A program made the translations under genes and the position numbers. 62,183 nt of DNA, taken from the NCBI GenBank assembly GCA_964487555.1, contig CAZART010000015.1, positions 1-62,183 on the forward strand. The letters are read 5' to 3'. Positions 14,139-22,720 of the stretch are shown in pieces. Within the stretch, counting starts at the first letter, position 1. Each line of letters begins with the position of its first letter. The notes beneath the pieces were generated by a model that was given only the letters and a program-made list of their open reading frames with translations, had not been told where the DNA came from and made no database searches. The stretch is from CAZART01 sp964487555. Lineage in GTDB: Bacteria; Bacteroidota; Rhodothermia; Rhodothermales; VXPQ01.

Positions 14139-14450
14139 CTAATTGCGCCGGCGCCACACGTCGTCAACCCAATCATTCGGTACACCGTTCGAGAAGCCGT
14201 TCGCATACGAATAACGCGCGACTGAGCTGCCGAACTGGCGCCGCTGATTTTCTTTTATCTCTCGAACCCCGACGGCTTCGGCCATGTTAGTCGGCCTCAA
14301 TCGCGGCGGGAGACGGACGATACGAGCGGGTGCGCTTCCTATAGATGTCTCGGGGAAGTAGAGACGATAGATTGTGGCGACCACCCACGTCAGCATGCAA
14401 AATGCGACGGGCACCGCCACCAGGAGAAAGATGAGCGACGTGACGTGCAC
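14139..14450 (-). CDS. Small single-helix membrane protein
   Basis: From a GTG start the product has 103 residues. It has one transmembrane helix at about 5-28 and a hydrophilic C-terminal tail containing Y-R-L-Y-F-P-E-T-S-I and R-I-V-R-L-P-P-R. I recognise no family. It lies downstream of the caa3 oxidase genes on the same strand, where small accessory oxidase subunits are often found, so an oxidase-associated role is possible. The spacer before it (14451-14662) shows no other gene. Confidence 0.5.
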   Translation of the reverse strand: MHVTSLIFLLVAVPVAFCMLTWVVATIYRLYFPETSIGSAPARIVRLPPRLRPTNMAEAVGVREIKENQRRQFGSSVARYSYANGFSNGVPNDWVDDVWRRRN

Positions 14451-14662
14451 AACCGTTCCGTGTTATCTGTCCGCCTTCACAACATACCTACCTGCATCGA
14501 TTCCAAGCACCGGCGGCCCACACGGTTTACGCCGGTACTGCTTCCGTAGCCATCTATAATAAAGTTAATCTGCGAGCCGGAAGGTCAGTTCCGCATCCTG
14601 ACGCCGCGAACGGTACTCCGTTCGAAGAGCGCCGACTTAATACAAGTTCGTCACCGCCGGGC

Positions 14663-15208
14663 CTAAGGCTCCGTGGAATCCGAGGCTCGGTCGGCCTCCT
14701 CAACTCCTATCTCGGACGTGTCCGCCGCCGCAGTGTCGGCCGCCGCGCCTGCACCCTCGGCATCAGACGGATCGTCTGAGGACGAATCCTCGGCATTCTC
14801 AGCGTCGACCGTGGTCTCCCGAGACTCCAGATTCGCCTCGCGTTCCCGCATCATCGACTCGCGGTGTTCGGTATCTGAAATCGTCTCAGAACCCACGTTG
14901 CCAAGATCGCCGCGAAACGCCGTATCGAACAGAGTAAAGGTGAGGAATACGACAACGAAGACGGCGCCGAACATGAAGACGAGGGTGTTGACCTTGTTAT
15001 CATACTTGAGCGCCATGAAGAACGTAACTACAAGGGCCGCCTTCGAGCCGGCAATCGCGAGCGCCAGGGGCACGTTAAACGCCCCGAGGTCGACGTATTC
15101 CGCCGTAATGGCCGTCAGGATGGTGAGGAACACCAGAGCGCCGAAAACCGAATAGAGAACTTTCTTCGGAATGACGTGATGGCCGTGCTGAGAACTCATC
15201 GGTTTCAA
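14663..15208 (-). CDS. Cytochrome c oxidase subunit IV (caa3/prokaryotic type) with extended acidic tail
   Basis: The product has 181 residues. Three hydrophobic helices at about 16-36, 42-63 and 74-96 match the bacterial CtaF/CaaD small subunit, including an H-G-H-H-V-I-P-K start and a M-A-L-K-Y-D-N-K loop. This subunit stabilises the heme-copper oxidase core in the membrane. The C-terminal half (from about 100) is a low-complexity, highly acidic tail rich in Asp, Glu, Ala and Ser. It is much longer than in most relatives and presumably projects into solution. The gene closes the core oxidase set, 53 bases after subunit III. Confidence 0.85.
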   Translation of the reverse strand: MKPMSSQHGHHVIPKKVLYSVFGALVFLTILTAITAEYVDLGAFNVPLALAIAGSKAALVVTFFMALKYDNKVNTLVFMFGAVFVVVFLTFTLFDTAFRGDLGNVGSETISDTEHRESMMREREANLESRETTVDAENAEDSSSDDPSDAEGAGAAADTAAADTSEIGVEEADRASDSTEP

Positions 15209-15261
15209 GATTCAAGGTTGGCCGCTCGACGATGGCTTCATCGCGAGACGGATTCCGCCTG

Positions 15262-15942
15262 CTAAATCAGATAAAGCAGCGGAAAGAGGAAAATCCAGAT
15301 GATGTCGACGAGGTGCCAGTAAAGCCCTGAAAGCTCCACGGGCGTGTAATACTCACTGGTGAAGTGCCCTTTCCTGGCGCGAATAGCCAGCCACGAAAGC
15401 AATCCCATACCTACCAGCACGTGCACACCATGGATGCCGGTCATCACGAAATAGATGCTGAAGAAGATCGGCACGTGCGGTGAAGTCATCTCCTCGTAGC
15501 TAAAAAAACCGCCCGGGAAGATGCCGAGATGGAATTTGTGCGTGTATTCGAAGTACTTCACCACCATGAACACGCCTGCCAGCAGCACCGTCAAAATTAA
15601 ATTGCGAATGAGCGCTATCTGATCGTCCGTCTGAGCAGCACGAATCGAGAGCGCGACGGTCAGCGACGATGCGAGCAGGACAACCGTATTTAGGCCGCCG
15701 AGGAGCGGATTGAGCTCGGTGCTTGCCTCTACGAAGACCTCGGGATACCAGACGCGGAACACCGCGTACGCGACGAACATGCCGCTGAACAGCAGGATTT
15801 CCGTGACCAGGAAGAGCCACATCCCCAGCTTCGCGGCGTCGAACTGCTGCTCGGACGAGACGAAGTAGTGCTTGAGATGGGGAGGATGTGCCTCAGCCTG
15901 CGGCTCGTGCGCTGCAGCCGACGTCGAGGTAGAAGAAGCCAT
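15262..15942 (-). CDS. Cytochrome c oxidase subunit III
   Basis: The product has 226 residues and is a five-helix heme-copper oxidase subunit III. Diagnostic stretches are K-L-G-M-W-L-F-L-V-T-E-I-L-L-F with the conserved Glu, F-x-x-Y-F-V-M-T-G-I-H-G-V-H-V-L-V-G, and the closing Y-W-H-L-V-D-I-I-W-I-F-L-F-P-L-L-Y. It binds lipids and supports turnover stability of the oxidase core. It sits between subunit I and subunit IV, as expected for a caa3 operon. The N-terminal 20 residues are hydrophilic and Ala/Ser/His-rich. The start ATG is followed by Ala-Ser-Ser and has no better alternative. Confidence 0.92.
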   Translation of the reverse strand: MASSTSTSAAAHEPQAEAHPPHLKHYFVSSEQQFDAAKLGMWLFLVTEILLFSGMFVAYAVFRVWYPEVFVEASTELNPLLGGLNTVVLLASSLTVALSIRAAQTDDQIALIRNLILTVLLAGVFMVVKYFEYTHKFHLGIFPGGFFSYEEMTSPHVPIFFSIYFVMTGIHGVHVLVGMGLLSWLAIRARKGHFTSEYYTPVELSGLYWHLVDIIWIFLFPLLYLI

Positions 15943-16002
15943 AATGTTCAGGTTATTGTTGTCGCGCCGAGATTACGCGCCGCGGGCATTACGTTTTCAT
16001 CC

Positions 16003-17712
16003 TCAACGATCCTTCGTAGCCGTAGATTGCTTCATGGGCGGTTCGCCGGAGGAACCGTCGCCGCCGCCGAAGACCTCATCTGCCAGGTAATAGTCATACG
16101 GACCGCGCGTGACGAGCGGAGTATGATGAAAGTTGTGCGGATCCGGACGCCGGCCGGTATGCGTCCACTCGAGTGTGGCAGCGCCCCAGGGGTTCGCCGT
16201 GGCCATCTTGCCTCTAAATAGCGAGTGAATCATGTATACGGCCACGATCACGAGACCGAGACCGAGCAGCCAGGATCCATAGGTGGACAACTGATGCCAG
16301 ATTGTGAACTCCGGCAGATAGTCGGCGTAGCGGCGCGGCATTCCCTTCGCGCCCATAATGAGCTGCGGGAAGAAGGTCAGATTGAATCCGAGAAAGATCA
16401 TGACGGCGGCGATGCGCGCGGGCCGTTCGCTGTACATCCGCCCCGTCATCTTGGGCCACCAGTAGTGCAGCGCGCCCAGTGCCGCTATCACCGTTCCGCC
16501 CATCATCACGTAATGGAAGTGAGCCACGACGTAATACGTATCGTGAAGATGGACATCCACCGCCAACACGCCGACCATGATACCCGTCACGCCCCCTATC
16601 GTGAAGAGAAATAGGAACGACAAGGCGTACAACATCGGCGTTTTGAACCAAATCGATCCTTTATACATGGTCGCGATCCAGTTGAAAACCTTGATGCCGG
16701 ACGGGATGCCGATCAAGTACGTGATCAGCGAAAACATCACCGACGAAATGGCTGACTGGCCTGAGACGAACATATGATGGCCCCAGACGAGAAATCCGAG
16801 CATCGCAATTGCCACCGACGACAGCGCGATGGCAGTGTATCCGTAGATTCGCTGACGGGAGAAGACCGCGATCAGTTCGGAGATCACGCCGAACGCCGGC
16901 AGAATCATGATGTAGACGGCCGGATGCGAGTAGAACCAGAAGAAGTGTTGAAACAGGACCGGGTCGCCGCCGAGCGCGGGATCGAAGATTCCGATTCGCA
17001 GCACGTTTTCGAGAAAAAGTAGAAGCACCGTGATGCCGAGCACCGGCGTCGCCAGTACCTGCACGATGCTCGTCGCATATATGCCCCAGACAAACAGCGG
17101 CAGCCGGTTCCACGTCAGCCCGGGGGCGCGCATCTTGTGGATCGTGACGATGAAGTTTATCCCCGTGAAGATGTTGCCGAACCCGGCGATGAACACCGCG
17201 ATCGTCAGGAAGAGCAACGAATCGCCCACCGTCTTCGAGTACGGCGTGTAGAACGTCCATCCCGTATCCACATTCCCGAAGAACATGGCGGCAACGATCA
17301 GGATGACGCCCGTGAGGTACAGGTAATAGCTCGCCAGGTTAAGCCGCGGAAACGCGACGTCCTTAGCTCCGAGGTGGAGCGGCAGGACGAAGTTGCCGAA
17401 GAGGGCCGGAATAGACGGCACGAGAAAACCGAACACCATGATGATCCCGTGCAGCGAGAAGAACTGATTGTAGGTTTCCGCGTCGACGATGGTGACGCCG
17501 GGCGTGAGCAGCTCCAGCCTTACGAGCAGCGCGAAGATGCCGCCGACGAGGAAGGCGAGTGCCAGGGTCACCGCATAGAGCAGGGCGATACGCTTGTGGT
17601 CGAGCGTGTAAAGCCACGACCACACGCCTTTCTCATGGGTGATGTAGTCGCCGTGCTCTCCGTCGCCCTCGTGGGCGGCCGTCTCGACGTGCTGTGTATG
17701 TCCTGTCGGCAT
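16003..17712 (-). CDS. Cytochrome c oxidase subunit I, A2-type
   Basis: The product has 569 residues and 12 core helices. Heme a ligation includes His88 in S-L-H-G-I-I-M-V-F, and the high-spin heme/CuB region is H-D-T-Y-Y-V-V-A-H-F-H-Y-V. The segment F-Y-S-H-P-A-V-Y-I lacks the D-channel Glu of A1 oxidases (G-H-P-E-V-Y). It carries the Y-S-H-P signature of the A2 subfamily, as in Rhodothermus marinus caa3. The subunit reduces O2 to water and pumps protons. It lies between subunits II and III. The basic and acidic N-terminal 25 residues (several His and Glu) precede the first helix. Family assignment is certain and the subtype follows from the motif. Confidence 0.95.
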   Translation of the reverse strand: MPTGHTQHVETAAHEGDGEHGDYITHEKGVWSWLYTLDHKRIALLYAVTLALAFLVGGIFALLVRLELLTPGVTIVDAETYNQFFSLHGIIMVFGFLVPSIPALFGNFVLPLHLGAKDVAFPRLNLASYYLYLTGVILIVAAMFFGNVDTGWTFYTPYSKTVGDSLLFLTIAVFIAGFGNIFTGINFIVTIHKMRAPGLTWNRLPLFVWGIYATSIVQVLATPVLGITVLLLFLENVLRIGIFDPALGGDPVLFQHFFWFYSHPAVYIMILPAFGVISELIAVFSRQRIYGYTAIALSSVAIAMLGFLVWGHHMFVSGQSAISSVMFSLITYLIGIPSGIKVFNWIATMYKGSIWFKTPMLYALSFLFLFTIGGVTGIMVGVLAVDVHLHDTYYVVAHFHYVMMGGTVIAALGALHYWWPKMTGRMYSERPARIAAVMIFLGFNLTFFPQLIMGAKGMPRRYADYLPEFTIWHQLSTYGSWLLGLGLVIVAVYMIHSLFRGKMATANPWGAATLEWTHTGRRPDPHNFHHTPLVTRGPYDYYLADEVFGGGDGSSGEPPMKQSTATKDR

Positions 17713-17758
17713 AATTTCTAGTGATGGAAAAAATGGGCCGTAAAGGCCCGTATTACAT

Positions 17759-18703
17759 CTATTGCTGAGGAGACTGCTCCTTTATGAACTCAATGAGGGC
17801 ATTTACCTGGCGCTCATCCAAGCTACCAAAGGCCGGCATGACGTTCTGATAGCCGGCCACGATCTGCGCCCCCGGGTCGAGAATCGATTCGCGAAGATAA
17901 TTATCATCGACGTTCACGGTCGATCCGTCCGTAAGCTCCTCCGTCGAGCCGTACAAACCTTGTAATGTCGGCCCTATGCCGGTGCTTCCGTCGATGCTAT
18001 GGCAGGCTACACAAGTCTGCTGTATGTACAGCAGTTCGCCATATTCGGGAAGCGGCATGTCCTCGTCGACACCGGCGGTCTCGATCCAGTCGTTAAAATC
18101 GGATTGCGATTCGACGACGACCTTGGCGAGCATGACCGAGTGTCCGGCGCCGCAATATTCGGTGCAGAAGATGTCGTACTCGCCCGTTTTAGTGGCCTCG
18201 AACCATACCGCTGAGTAGCGATCGGGCAGCACGTCCTGCTTGACGCGAAAGACGGGGATGAAGAAGCTGTGGAGGACGTCCGTGCTGCTCATGAGCAGCC
18301 GGACCGGTCGGTTCACCGGGACATGAAGCTCCCCCGTAGACATCGTTCCATTCGGATATTCGAAATCCCACTTCCAGCTCGAGCCGGTTACCCGGATCTC
18401 GTAGGAGTCAGGCGGCGCCACGCCCTGCCTGATGAACACCTTAAAGCCCCAAATGAAGACGATGAGCACGAGGATGGTGGGGAGGACGATCCACGAGGCT
18501 TCGATAAACTTGCTGGGCTTGACGGGAGCCGGGATGTGCTCTTCGCTGCGCCGCCGGTATCGGTACGCCAGATATACGATGGCGCCGACCACGCCAAAAA
18601 ATAGAATGGCACTCGCCCACGTGACAAAATAAAAGAGGCTGTCGATCTCGGGCGCCAGCGTCGAGAGGGCTTCCGGCAGCCACAGCGATCCACCGTCGTT
18701 CAT
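17759..18703 (-). CDS. Cytochrome c oxidase subunit II with fused cytochrome c (caa3 type)
   Basis: The product has 314 residues. Two membrane helices (about 22-46 and 68-90) anchor a cupredoxin domain with the CuA ligands His145, Cys180, Glu182, Cys184, His188 and Met191. A cytochrome c domain is fused at the C-terminus, with heme at Cys231-x2-Cys234-His235 and an axial Met near 289 (V-M-P-A-F). This defines a caa3 oxidase, which accepts electrons from alternative complex III or a soluble carrier. No typical cleavable signal peptide is seen. The gene follows SCO and precedes CoxA by 46 bases. Confidence 0.95.
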   Translation of the reverse strand: MNDGGSLWLPEALSTLAPEIDSLFYFVTWASAILFFGVVGAIVYLAYRYRRRSEEHIPAPVKPSKFIEASWIVLPTILVLIVFIWGFKVFIRQGVAPPDSYEIRVTGSSWKWDFEYPNGTMSTGELHVPVNRPVRLLMSSTDVLHSFFIPVFRVKQDVLPDRYSAVWFEATKTGEYDIFCTEYCGAGHSVMLAKVVVESQSDFNDWIETAGVDEDMPLPEYGELLYIQQTCVACHSIDGSTGIGPTLQGLYGSTEELTDGSTVNVDDNYLRESILDPGAQIVAGYQNVMPAFGSLDERQVNALIEFIKEQSPQQ

Positions 18704-18763
18704 ATCTAGATGTGTTTGACTCTAATCGTTGGTGGTCTCAGGCACATGAACCGATATCCGCTA

Positions 18764-19672
18764 TCAGGCCATGGCTGCATCTCCGGTGCGGCGCGATTCG
18801 CGCCTCCAAAAGACAAAGAGCATCGAACCGAGCGCGATCATGGTCAGCAGACCGCCCAACTTCATCAAATTGAGGGCGTGCGGTACGTAGGAGTTCTTGT
18901 CGGAATCGTATTGAAAACAGTATAGAATGACCCGGTCGATCGTAGAACCGATGGTGCCGTTAGAGGCCTCAACGAGCGCCGTCCGAACGTCCCTCGGTTC
19001 GTAGTCAATGCCATAGATATACCTCGCCAGCATGCGTCGGCCGCTGAGAAACATGAGGACGGACGGATGCGCAAACTCTTGCTGATCTTCGACCCACCGG
19101 TACTGAAATCCAACGGCCTTCGTCAGCCTGTCTATTGAGGCCTGCGGCCCGGTCAAAAAACGCCATCCCCCGGCGGCCTCAGGCCTGCCGAGCATGTGGA
19201 GGGCATGCTCTTTCGCCGCCGAAGCCAACTCCGGCCCTTCCGCGGCATTGAAGCTAATGGTAAGCACGTCGAATTCGCGGCCGGGCACCCACGCCATCTG
19301 GGCGAGAGCCTTCGCCAGTCCCTGCACGACCAGACCGCAGAGCATCGGGCAGTCGTGATAAACGAGGTTTAGCAGCACGGGTCGCTCGCCATCGAAAAAA
19401 CTGCCGAAGTCGACCTCCTCGCCTTCCTCGTCCCAAAAGACAAGGTCTGAAGGAAGCGTTTCGCCCAGCTTTTCATCCACTCCGACGCCGACTAACTCGT
19501 CCGGCATCTCACCGGTACGTTGGCCGGCGGCGGACGGCGGCAAACACGCGAGTACAGCGACGAGAACACCGAGCAGCGCGTAGCCAGAACACCGAGTCCC
19601 GCGTACGGAATCGCGGCCTCGCGCCGAAAGCGAATCCAAAACCCATCTCGCGAAACCGGATCGTTCATTCAT
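18764..19672 (-). CDS. SCO1/SenC-family copper chaperone for CuA assembly
   Basis: The product has about 302 residues and a thioredoxin-like fold. The copper motif is C-P-M-L-C (Cys108 and Cys112 from the chosen start), with the distal His in E-F-A-H-P-S-V (about residue 202). An N-terminal hydrophobic segment acts as signal or anchor, and a C-terminal helix (about 275-293) adds a second anchor, as in several Bacteroidota SCO proteins. It loads copper into the CuA centre of the subunit II encoded next in the operon. The ATG at 19672 was chosen because it follows an AGGGGAAAAGG ribosome site. A GTG at 19687, which overlaps the upstream stop, is an alternative. Confidence 0.9.
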   Translation of the reverse strand: MNERSGFARWVLDSLSARGRDSVRGTRCSGYALLGVLVAVLACLPPSAAGQRTGEMPDELVGVGVDEKLGETLPSDLVFWDEEGEEVDFGSFFDGERPVLLNLVYHDCPMLCGLVVQGLAKALAQMAWVPGREFDVLTISFNAAEGPELASAAKEHALHMLGRPEAAGGWRFLTGPQASIDRLTKAVGFQYRWVEDQQEFAHPSVLMFLSGRRMLARYIYGIDYEPRDVRTALVEASNGTIGSTIDRVILYCFQYDSDKNSYVPHALNLMKLGGLLTMIALGSMLFVFWRRESRRTGDAAMA

Positions 19673-19683
19673 GCCTTTTCCCC

Positions 19684-20502
19684 TCACGGCCCTTCATGCT
19701 GTTTTCGCGGCATAAGGTCAAGTTCATCGGAGTAAGACCGGTCGGCGGCCTGATACGCTTCATTAGCCATGATCTCCATGGCATGGTCGATGGGAATTCG
19801 ATAGCGATTGGCTTCACCCTCTACGACGCCGTATTGGGAGAGCTTTCTTATCGCTTCGAAGCGGCTCTCTCGCAGCTCAGGATATCCGCTCAGACCGGCC
19901 GACTCGTACCGGACCGTGTCTGCCGTGATGTCGAAGTACTGGATGAGCGCGAAAATGCTGAGTACCAGCGCCACAGCCGTAGCGAGCGCGAGCCCGATGA
20001 TCTGGCCGGACTCGATTCCCTCGTGCTCGACGCCGAGCTTGATTTCCTCCGATATATACTTTGGATCCTGAGTAATCTCTCGCCCTGCTTCGGCGCGTGC
20101 CGCTCGAGCGAGCTCACCAACCGGACCCAAATCTTCCGAATGGTCCGGCGACTTGACGCCTTTCGCCACGTCGGTGGACGTGCCGCTGATGAAGCTTTCA
20201 ATATTGTCTCCGCCGTGAATCCTCCCATCCTTGTCGCGTGACAGCACGCGCCAGAAGTACGTCGCCTCGTCGGTAGGGAAAGCATTCTTCACTTCAATGC
20301 TGGTGTGGCTGCCGGCCTGTTCCTCGTGGACGATCTCCTTGAACGTAGGCTCGGCGGAAACCTGGACGGTATAGGATCTTGCTCCATCCACCGGCTTCCA
20401 GGTGAACGTAACGCGTCTACCGTCGACTACCGCCTCCTCTCGAGGTGTTACAAGCACGGGTACCCTGGAATGCTCCGTTGGATGTTTGTCGGAATCAGCC
20501 AT
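19684..20502 (-). CDS. FN3-like membrane protein between ACIII and SCO genes
   Basis: The product has about 272 residues. An N-terminal domain (about 10-105) looks like a fibronectin type III or Ig-like beta sandwich, with V-T-F-T-W-K-P-V-D-G-A-R-S-Y-T-V-Q-V and Y-F-W-R-V. A charged linker (about 105-165) leads to one transmembrane helix (about 165-188). A C-terminal segment with Y-P-E-L-R-E-S-R-F and repeated D/E-A-x-Q-A-A-D motifs follows. That last part resembles the small membrane protein often encoded between ActF and SCO in ACIII loci, but here it is fused to an FN3-like domain. The start at 20502 is preferred over 20517. It overlaps the SCO gene region by sharing the stop/start area. 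Confidence 0.65.
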   Translation of the reverse strand: MADSDKHPTEHSRVPVLVTPREEAVVDGRRVTFTWKPVDGARSYTVQVSAEPTFKEIVHEEQAGSHTSIEVKNAFPTDEATYFWRVLSRDKDGRIHGGDNIESFISGTSTDVAKGVKSPDHSEDLGPVGELARAARAEAGREITQDPKYISEEIKLGVEHEGIESGQIIGLALATAVALVLSIFALIQYFDITADTVRYESAGLSGYPELRESRFEAIRKLSQYGVVEGEANRYRIPIDHAMEIMANEAYQAADRSYSDELDLMPRKQHEGP

Positions 20503-20629
20503 ACCGGACCTAGTCATGCAGGTTTGCGAACGCGATGCGGTCTCATCGGATCAACGCCCGCAATGAAGCTCGAATGAAAACGGCCGCCACGGAACCCGTC
20601 TCGATGATGAAGGCAGCGAGCCGGTCCGT

Positions 20630-21877
20630 TCAGGTATTTTCAAACCGGAGGGACTTCGCGAGATACGGCGAATTCAGCGGGACGAGACTGTGACGCGCCA
20701 GGCGGTACAGGAAGCTCGCCGTAAACACGCCCAAGAGCCCAAGCCAGCAGACGACGTCCAGAAAATGGATGCCCGCGTTGTCGGGATGAAGAACCGGCAT
20801 AGCAAGCCAGTGCAGGTCGAACCACTGCATCGCCAGCAGCCAGACGGCCATCGCAACCATGGTAGCCTTGCGGCGCTTCACGAAGCGAGGCAGCAGCAAG
20901 AGGAACGGGAGGATGAAATGAAAGATCAGCAGGATGGCGCTATGCACTTCCCAGCCGTGCTCAAGCCGATGACGGTACCAGATCGTCTCTTCCGGGATAT
21001 TGCCGTACCAGATGAGCATGTACTGGCTGAAGGCGATGTAGGCCCAGAAGACGACGAAACCGAACATCATTTTTCCGAGATCCTGATAGTGCTCCGCGGT
21101 GACGGCATAGCGGAACGGCCTCGAAGTGCGCTGCATGACGATGGCCACGAGAGCGACGACGGCATGGATAGACATGAACGCGCCCGCGAAGATGTACACA
21201 CCGAAGATCGTCGAGAACCAGTGAGGATCGAGGGACATCAGCAGGTCGTAGCTTGCGAACGCAGTAGTTACGGCCGTCACCGCGAGACCCCATGCACTGA
21301 CTCTTCGCTGCCGCGCCGGAATCGTGGGATCGAGACGCATGTCCTGATCGAGAGACAGGCGATAGAGCTTGTATCCGATGATGCTCCATAACAGGAAGTA
21401 GAGTACGAGCCTCGCAATGAAGAACGGAACGTTCAGATAGGCGCTTTTCCCGGCGAGGATGTCGTCCTGTGCGACGACGTCTGCGTGCGTCCAGTGATAG
21501 AGATCATGAAGGCCGAAGAGAATGGGGATGCTGAGGACGGCGAGAAGCGGAAATGTCCAGAGTAGGGATTCGGCGATACGCCGAACGACCACGCTCCATT
21601 GTGCCTTTGTGAGGTGTTGAATGAGCACAAAGTAGAGCGCTCCCAAAGCCAGCGTCAGGCAAAACGACCAACCGATGAGATACGAGAAGTAGAACTGGTG
21701 GGCATCGGTCGCCCAGCCGACGGCGCTAATCACGAGCCCCACGACGCCGACGAGCAGCGGTACGCCCCAGATGCGCCAGTCGCCTCTCGGACGAAATGCG
21801 TCCGGCGCGCCGGCTGCGGTCTCCTGAAACGGATCGAGGAGTCGCTTTCCGAAGCTGTTCTTTTGGATCGTGGCCAT
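20630..21877 (-). CDS. actF: Alternative complex III subunit ActF (NrfD-like membrane subunit)
   Basis: The product has 415 residues and about ten hydrophobic helices, a polysulfide-reductase NrfD/PsrC-like integral subunit. Characteristic stretches are S-Y-L-I-G-W-S-F-C-L-T-L-A-L-G, S-A-W-G-L-A-V-T-A, S-L-D-P-H-W-F-S-T-I-F-G-V-Y and F-S-Q-Y-M-L-I-W-Y-G-N-I-P-E-E. In ACIII the related ActC holds the quinol site, and ActF contributes a second proton-path-containing membrane domain. It starts one base after the ActE stop. Length and position agree with the ActF of Rhodothermus marinus and Flavobacterium johnsoniae. Confidence 0.9.
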   Translation of the reverse strand: MATIQKNSFGKRLLDPFQETAAGAPDAFRPRGDWRIWGVPLLVGVVGLVISAVGWATDAHQFYFSYLIGWSFCLTLALGALYFVLIQHLTKAQWSVVVRRIAESLLWTFPLLAVLSIPILFGLHDLYHWTHADVVAQDDILAGKSAYLNVPFFIARLVLYFLLWSIIGYKLYRLSLDQDMRLDPTIPARQRRVSAWGLAVTAVTTAFASYDLLMSLDPHWFSTIFGVYIFAGAFMSIHAVVALVAIVMQRTSRPFRYAVTAEHYQDLGKMMFGFVVFWAYIAFSQYMLIWYGNIPEETIWYRHRLEHGWEVHSAILLIFHFILPFLLLLPRFVKRRKATMVAMAVWLLAMQWFDLHWLAMPVLHPDNAGIHFLDVVCWLGLLGVFTASFLYRLARHSLVPLNSPYLAKSLRFENT

Positions 21878-22636
21878 CTATTCGTTCCCTCCCGTTGCCG
21901 CGTTGTCGCCCTCCGGACCAGGCGTTTCGTTTTCTTCGTCCGCCTGGTCGACCGCGCCGCCGGGCTCGGAATCTCCGGCTGGGGCGTCTTCAGACTCGGC
22001 ACCGTCCACTCCTCCTCCCCGGGCCGCTTCTCGCGCAACGTCTGCCCGCAGATTCGCCGGCACGTCGTCCGGATTAGCATACTGGCTCCGCTGCAGCGCG
22101 CGAATGTAGGCGACGATAGCCCACCGATCCGCCGGCGGCACTTGATGGCCGTAAGGCGGCATCGTTCGCACGCCGTTCGCAATCACGTCGTACATATAGC
22201 CGTCCGTCTCCCCCCGAAGGCGCTCGGTGTGGTAGGACGGCGCCGGTGTATATCCGTACCCGCCGGCCGTAACGATGCCCTCCCCGTCGCCTACTTCGCC
22301 GTGACACACCGTGCAGTAGATGTTGTAGCGTTCCTGGCCGCGGGCGAGCAGCTCGCGGGTCGTCGGAACCGGCATACGATCGACGAAACCACCGGCTCGT
22401 GTCCGGCCTTCGTAGAAGACCACGTCATCGCGCAGCATGCCCCGGGCAACCGTTCCCGGCACGAGCGGCCGCATCGAACGATTGTCCGCGAAGAAGGGAT
22501 TTGCCTCCTGCGGATCGAACCGCTCCTGATAATCCATATTTAGATTCAGGTGGATGGGCGGATCCCCGGACTTCGTCCCACGGCACGAGACCAGGACCAG
22601 GGCTGCCATTAATAGGGTCGCTGTCGCTTTGTTCAT
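21878..22636 (-). CDS. actE: Alternative complex III subunit ActE (monoheme cytochrome c lipoprotein)
   Basis: The product has 252 residues. A lipoprotein signal ends at Cys18 (L-V-L-V-S-C). A cytochrome c domain follows, with heme attachment at Cys108-x2-Cys111-His112 and a later T-M-P-P-Y-G-H that offers an axial Met. After about residue 190 a long acidic, Glu/Asp/Gly/Ala-rich tail is present. ActE carries electrons from the ActA/ActB module toward the oxidase. The gene is directly adjacent to actF with no spacer and lies in the conserved ActA-F order. The tail is variable in the family and probably disordered. Confidence 0.9.
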   Translation of the reverse strand: MNKATATLLMAALVLVSCRGTKSGDPPIHLNLNMDYQERFDPQEANPFFADNRSMRPLVPGTVARGMLRDDVVFYEGRTRAGGFVDRMPVPTTRELLARGQERYNIYCTVCHGEVGDGEGIVTAGGYGYTPAPSYHTERLRGETDGYMYDVIANGVRTMPPYGHQVPPADRWAIVAYIRALQRSQYANPDDVPANLRADVAREAARGGGVDGAESEDAPAGDSEPGGAVDQADEENETPGPEGDNAATGGNE

Positions 22637-22643
22637 GCGGAGG

Positions 22644-22719
22644 CGTTCATCGTCCTTCGTTCTGCGTTCGTCATTGACGCTGCTTTCGTCATTGACAACG
22701 AGCGCAGAGCGATGAACGG
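22644..22719. repeat. Low-complexity spacer between actD and actE
   Basis: This spacer contains repeated CGTTCATCG- and CGTCATTGACG-type words, including two copies of TTTCGTCATTGACAACG-like sequence or shorter forms of it. It also contains GTTCTGCGTTCGTCATTGAC. It is related to the spacers at 545-590, 11279-11313 and 27930-27992. I see no gene or terminator in it. Confidence 0.55.
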
Positions 22720-22720
22720 A

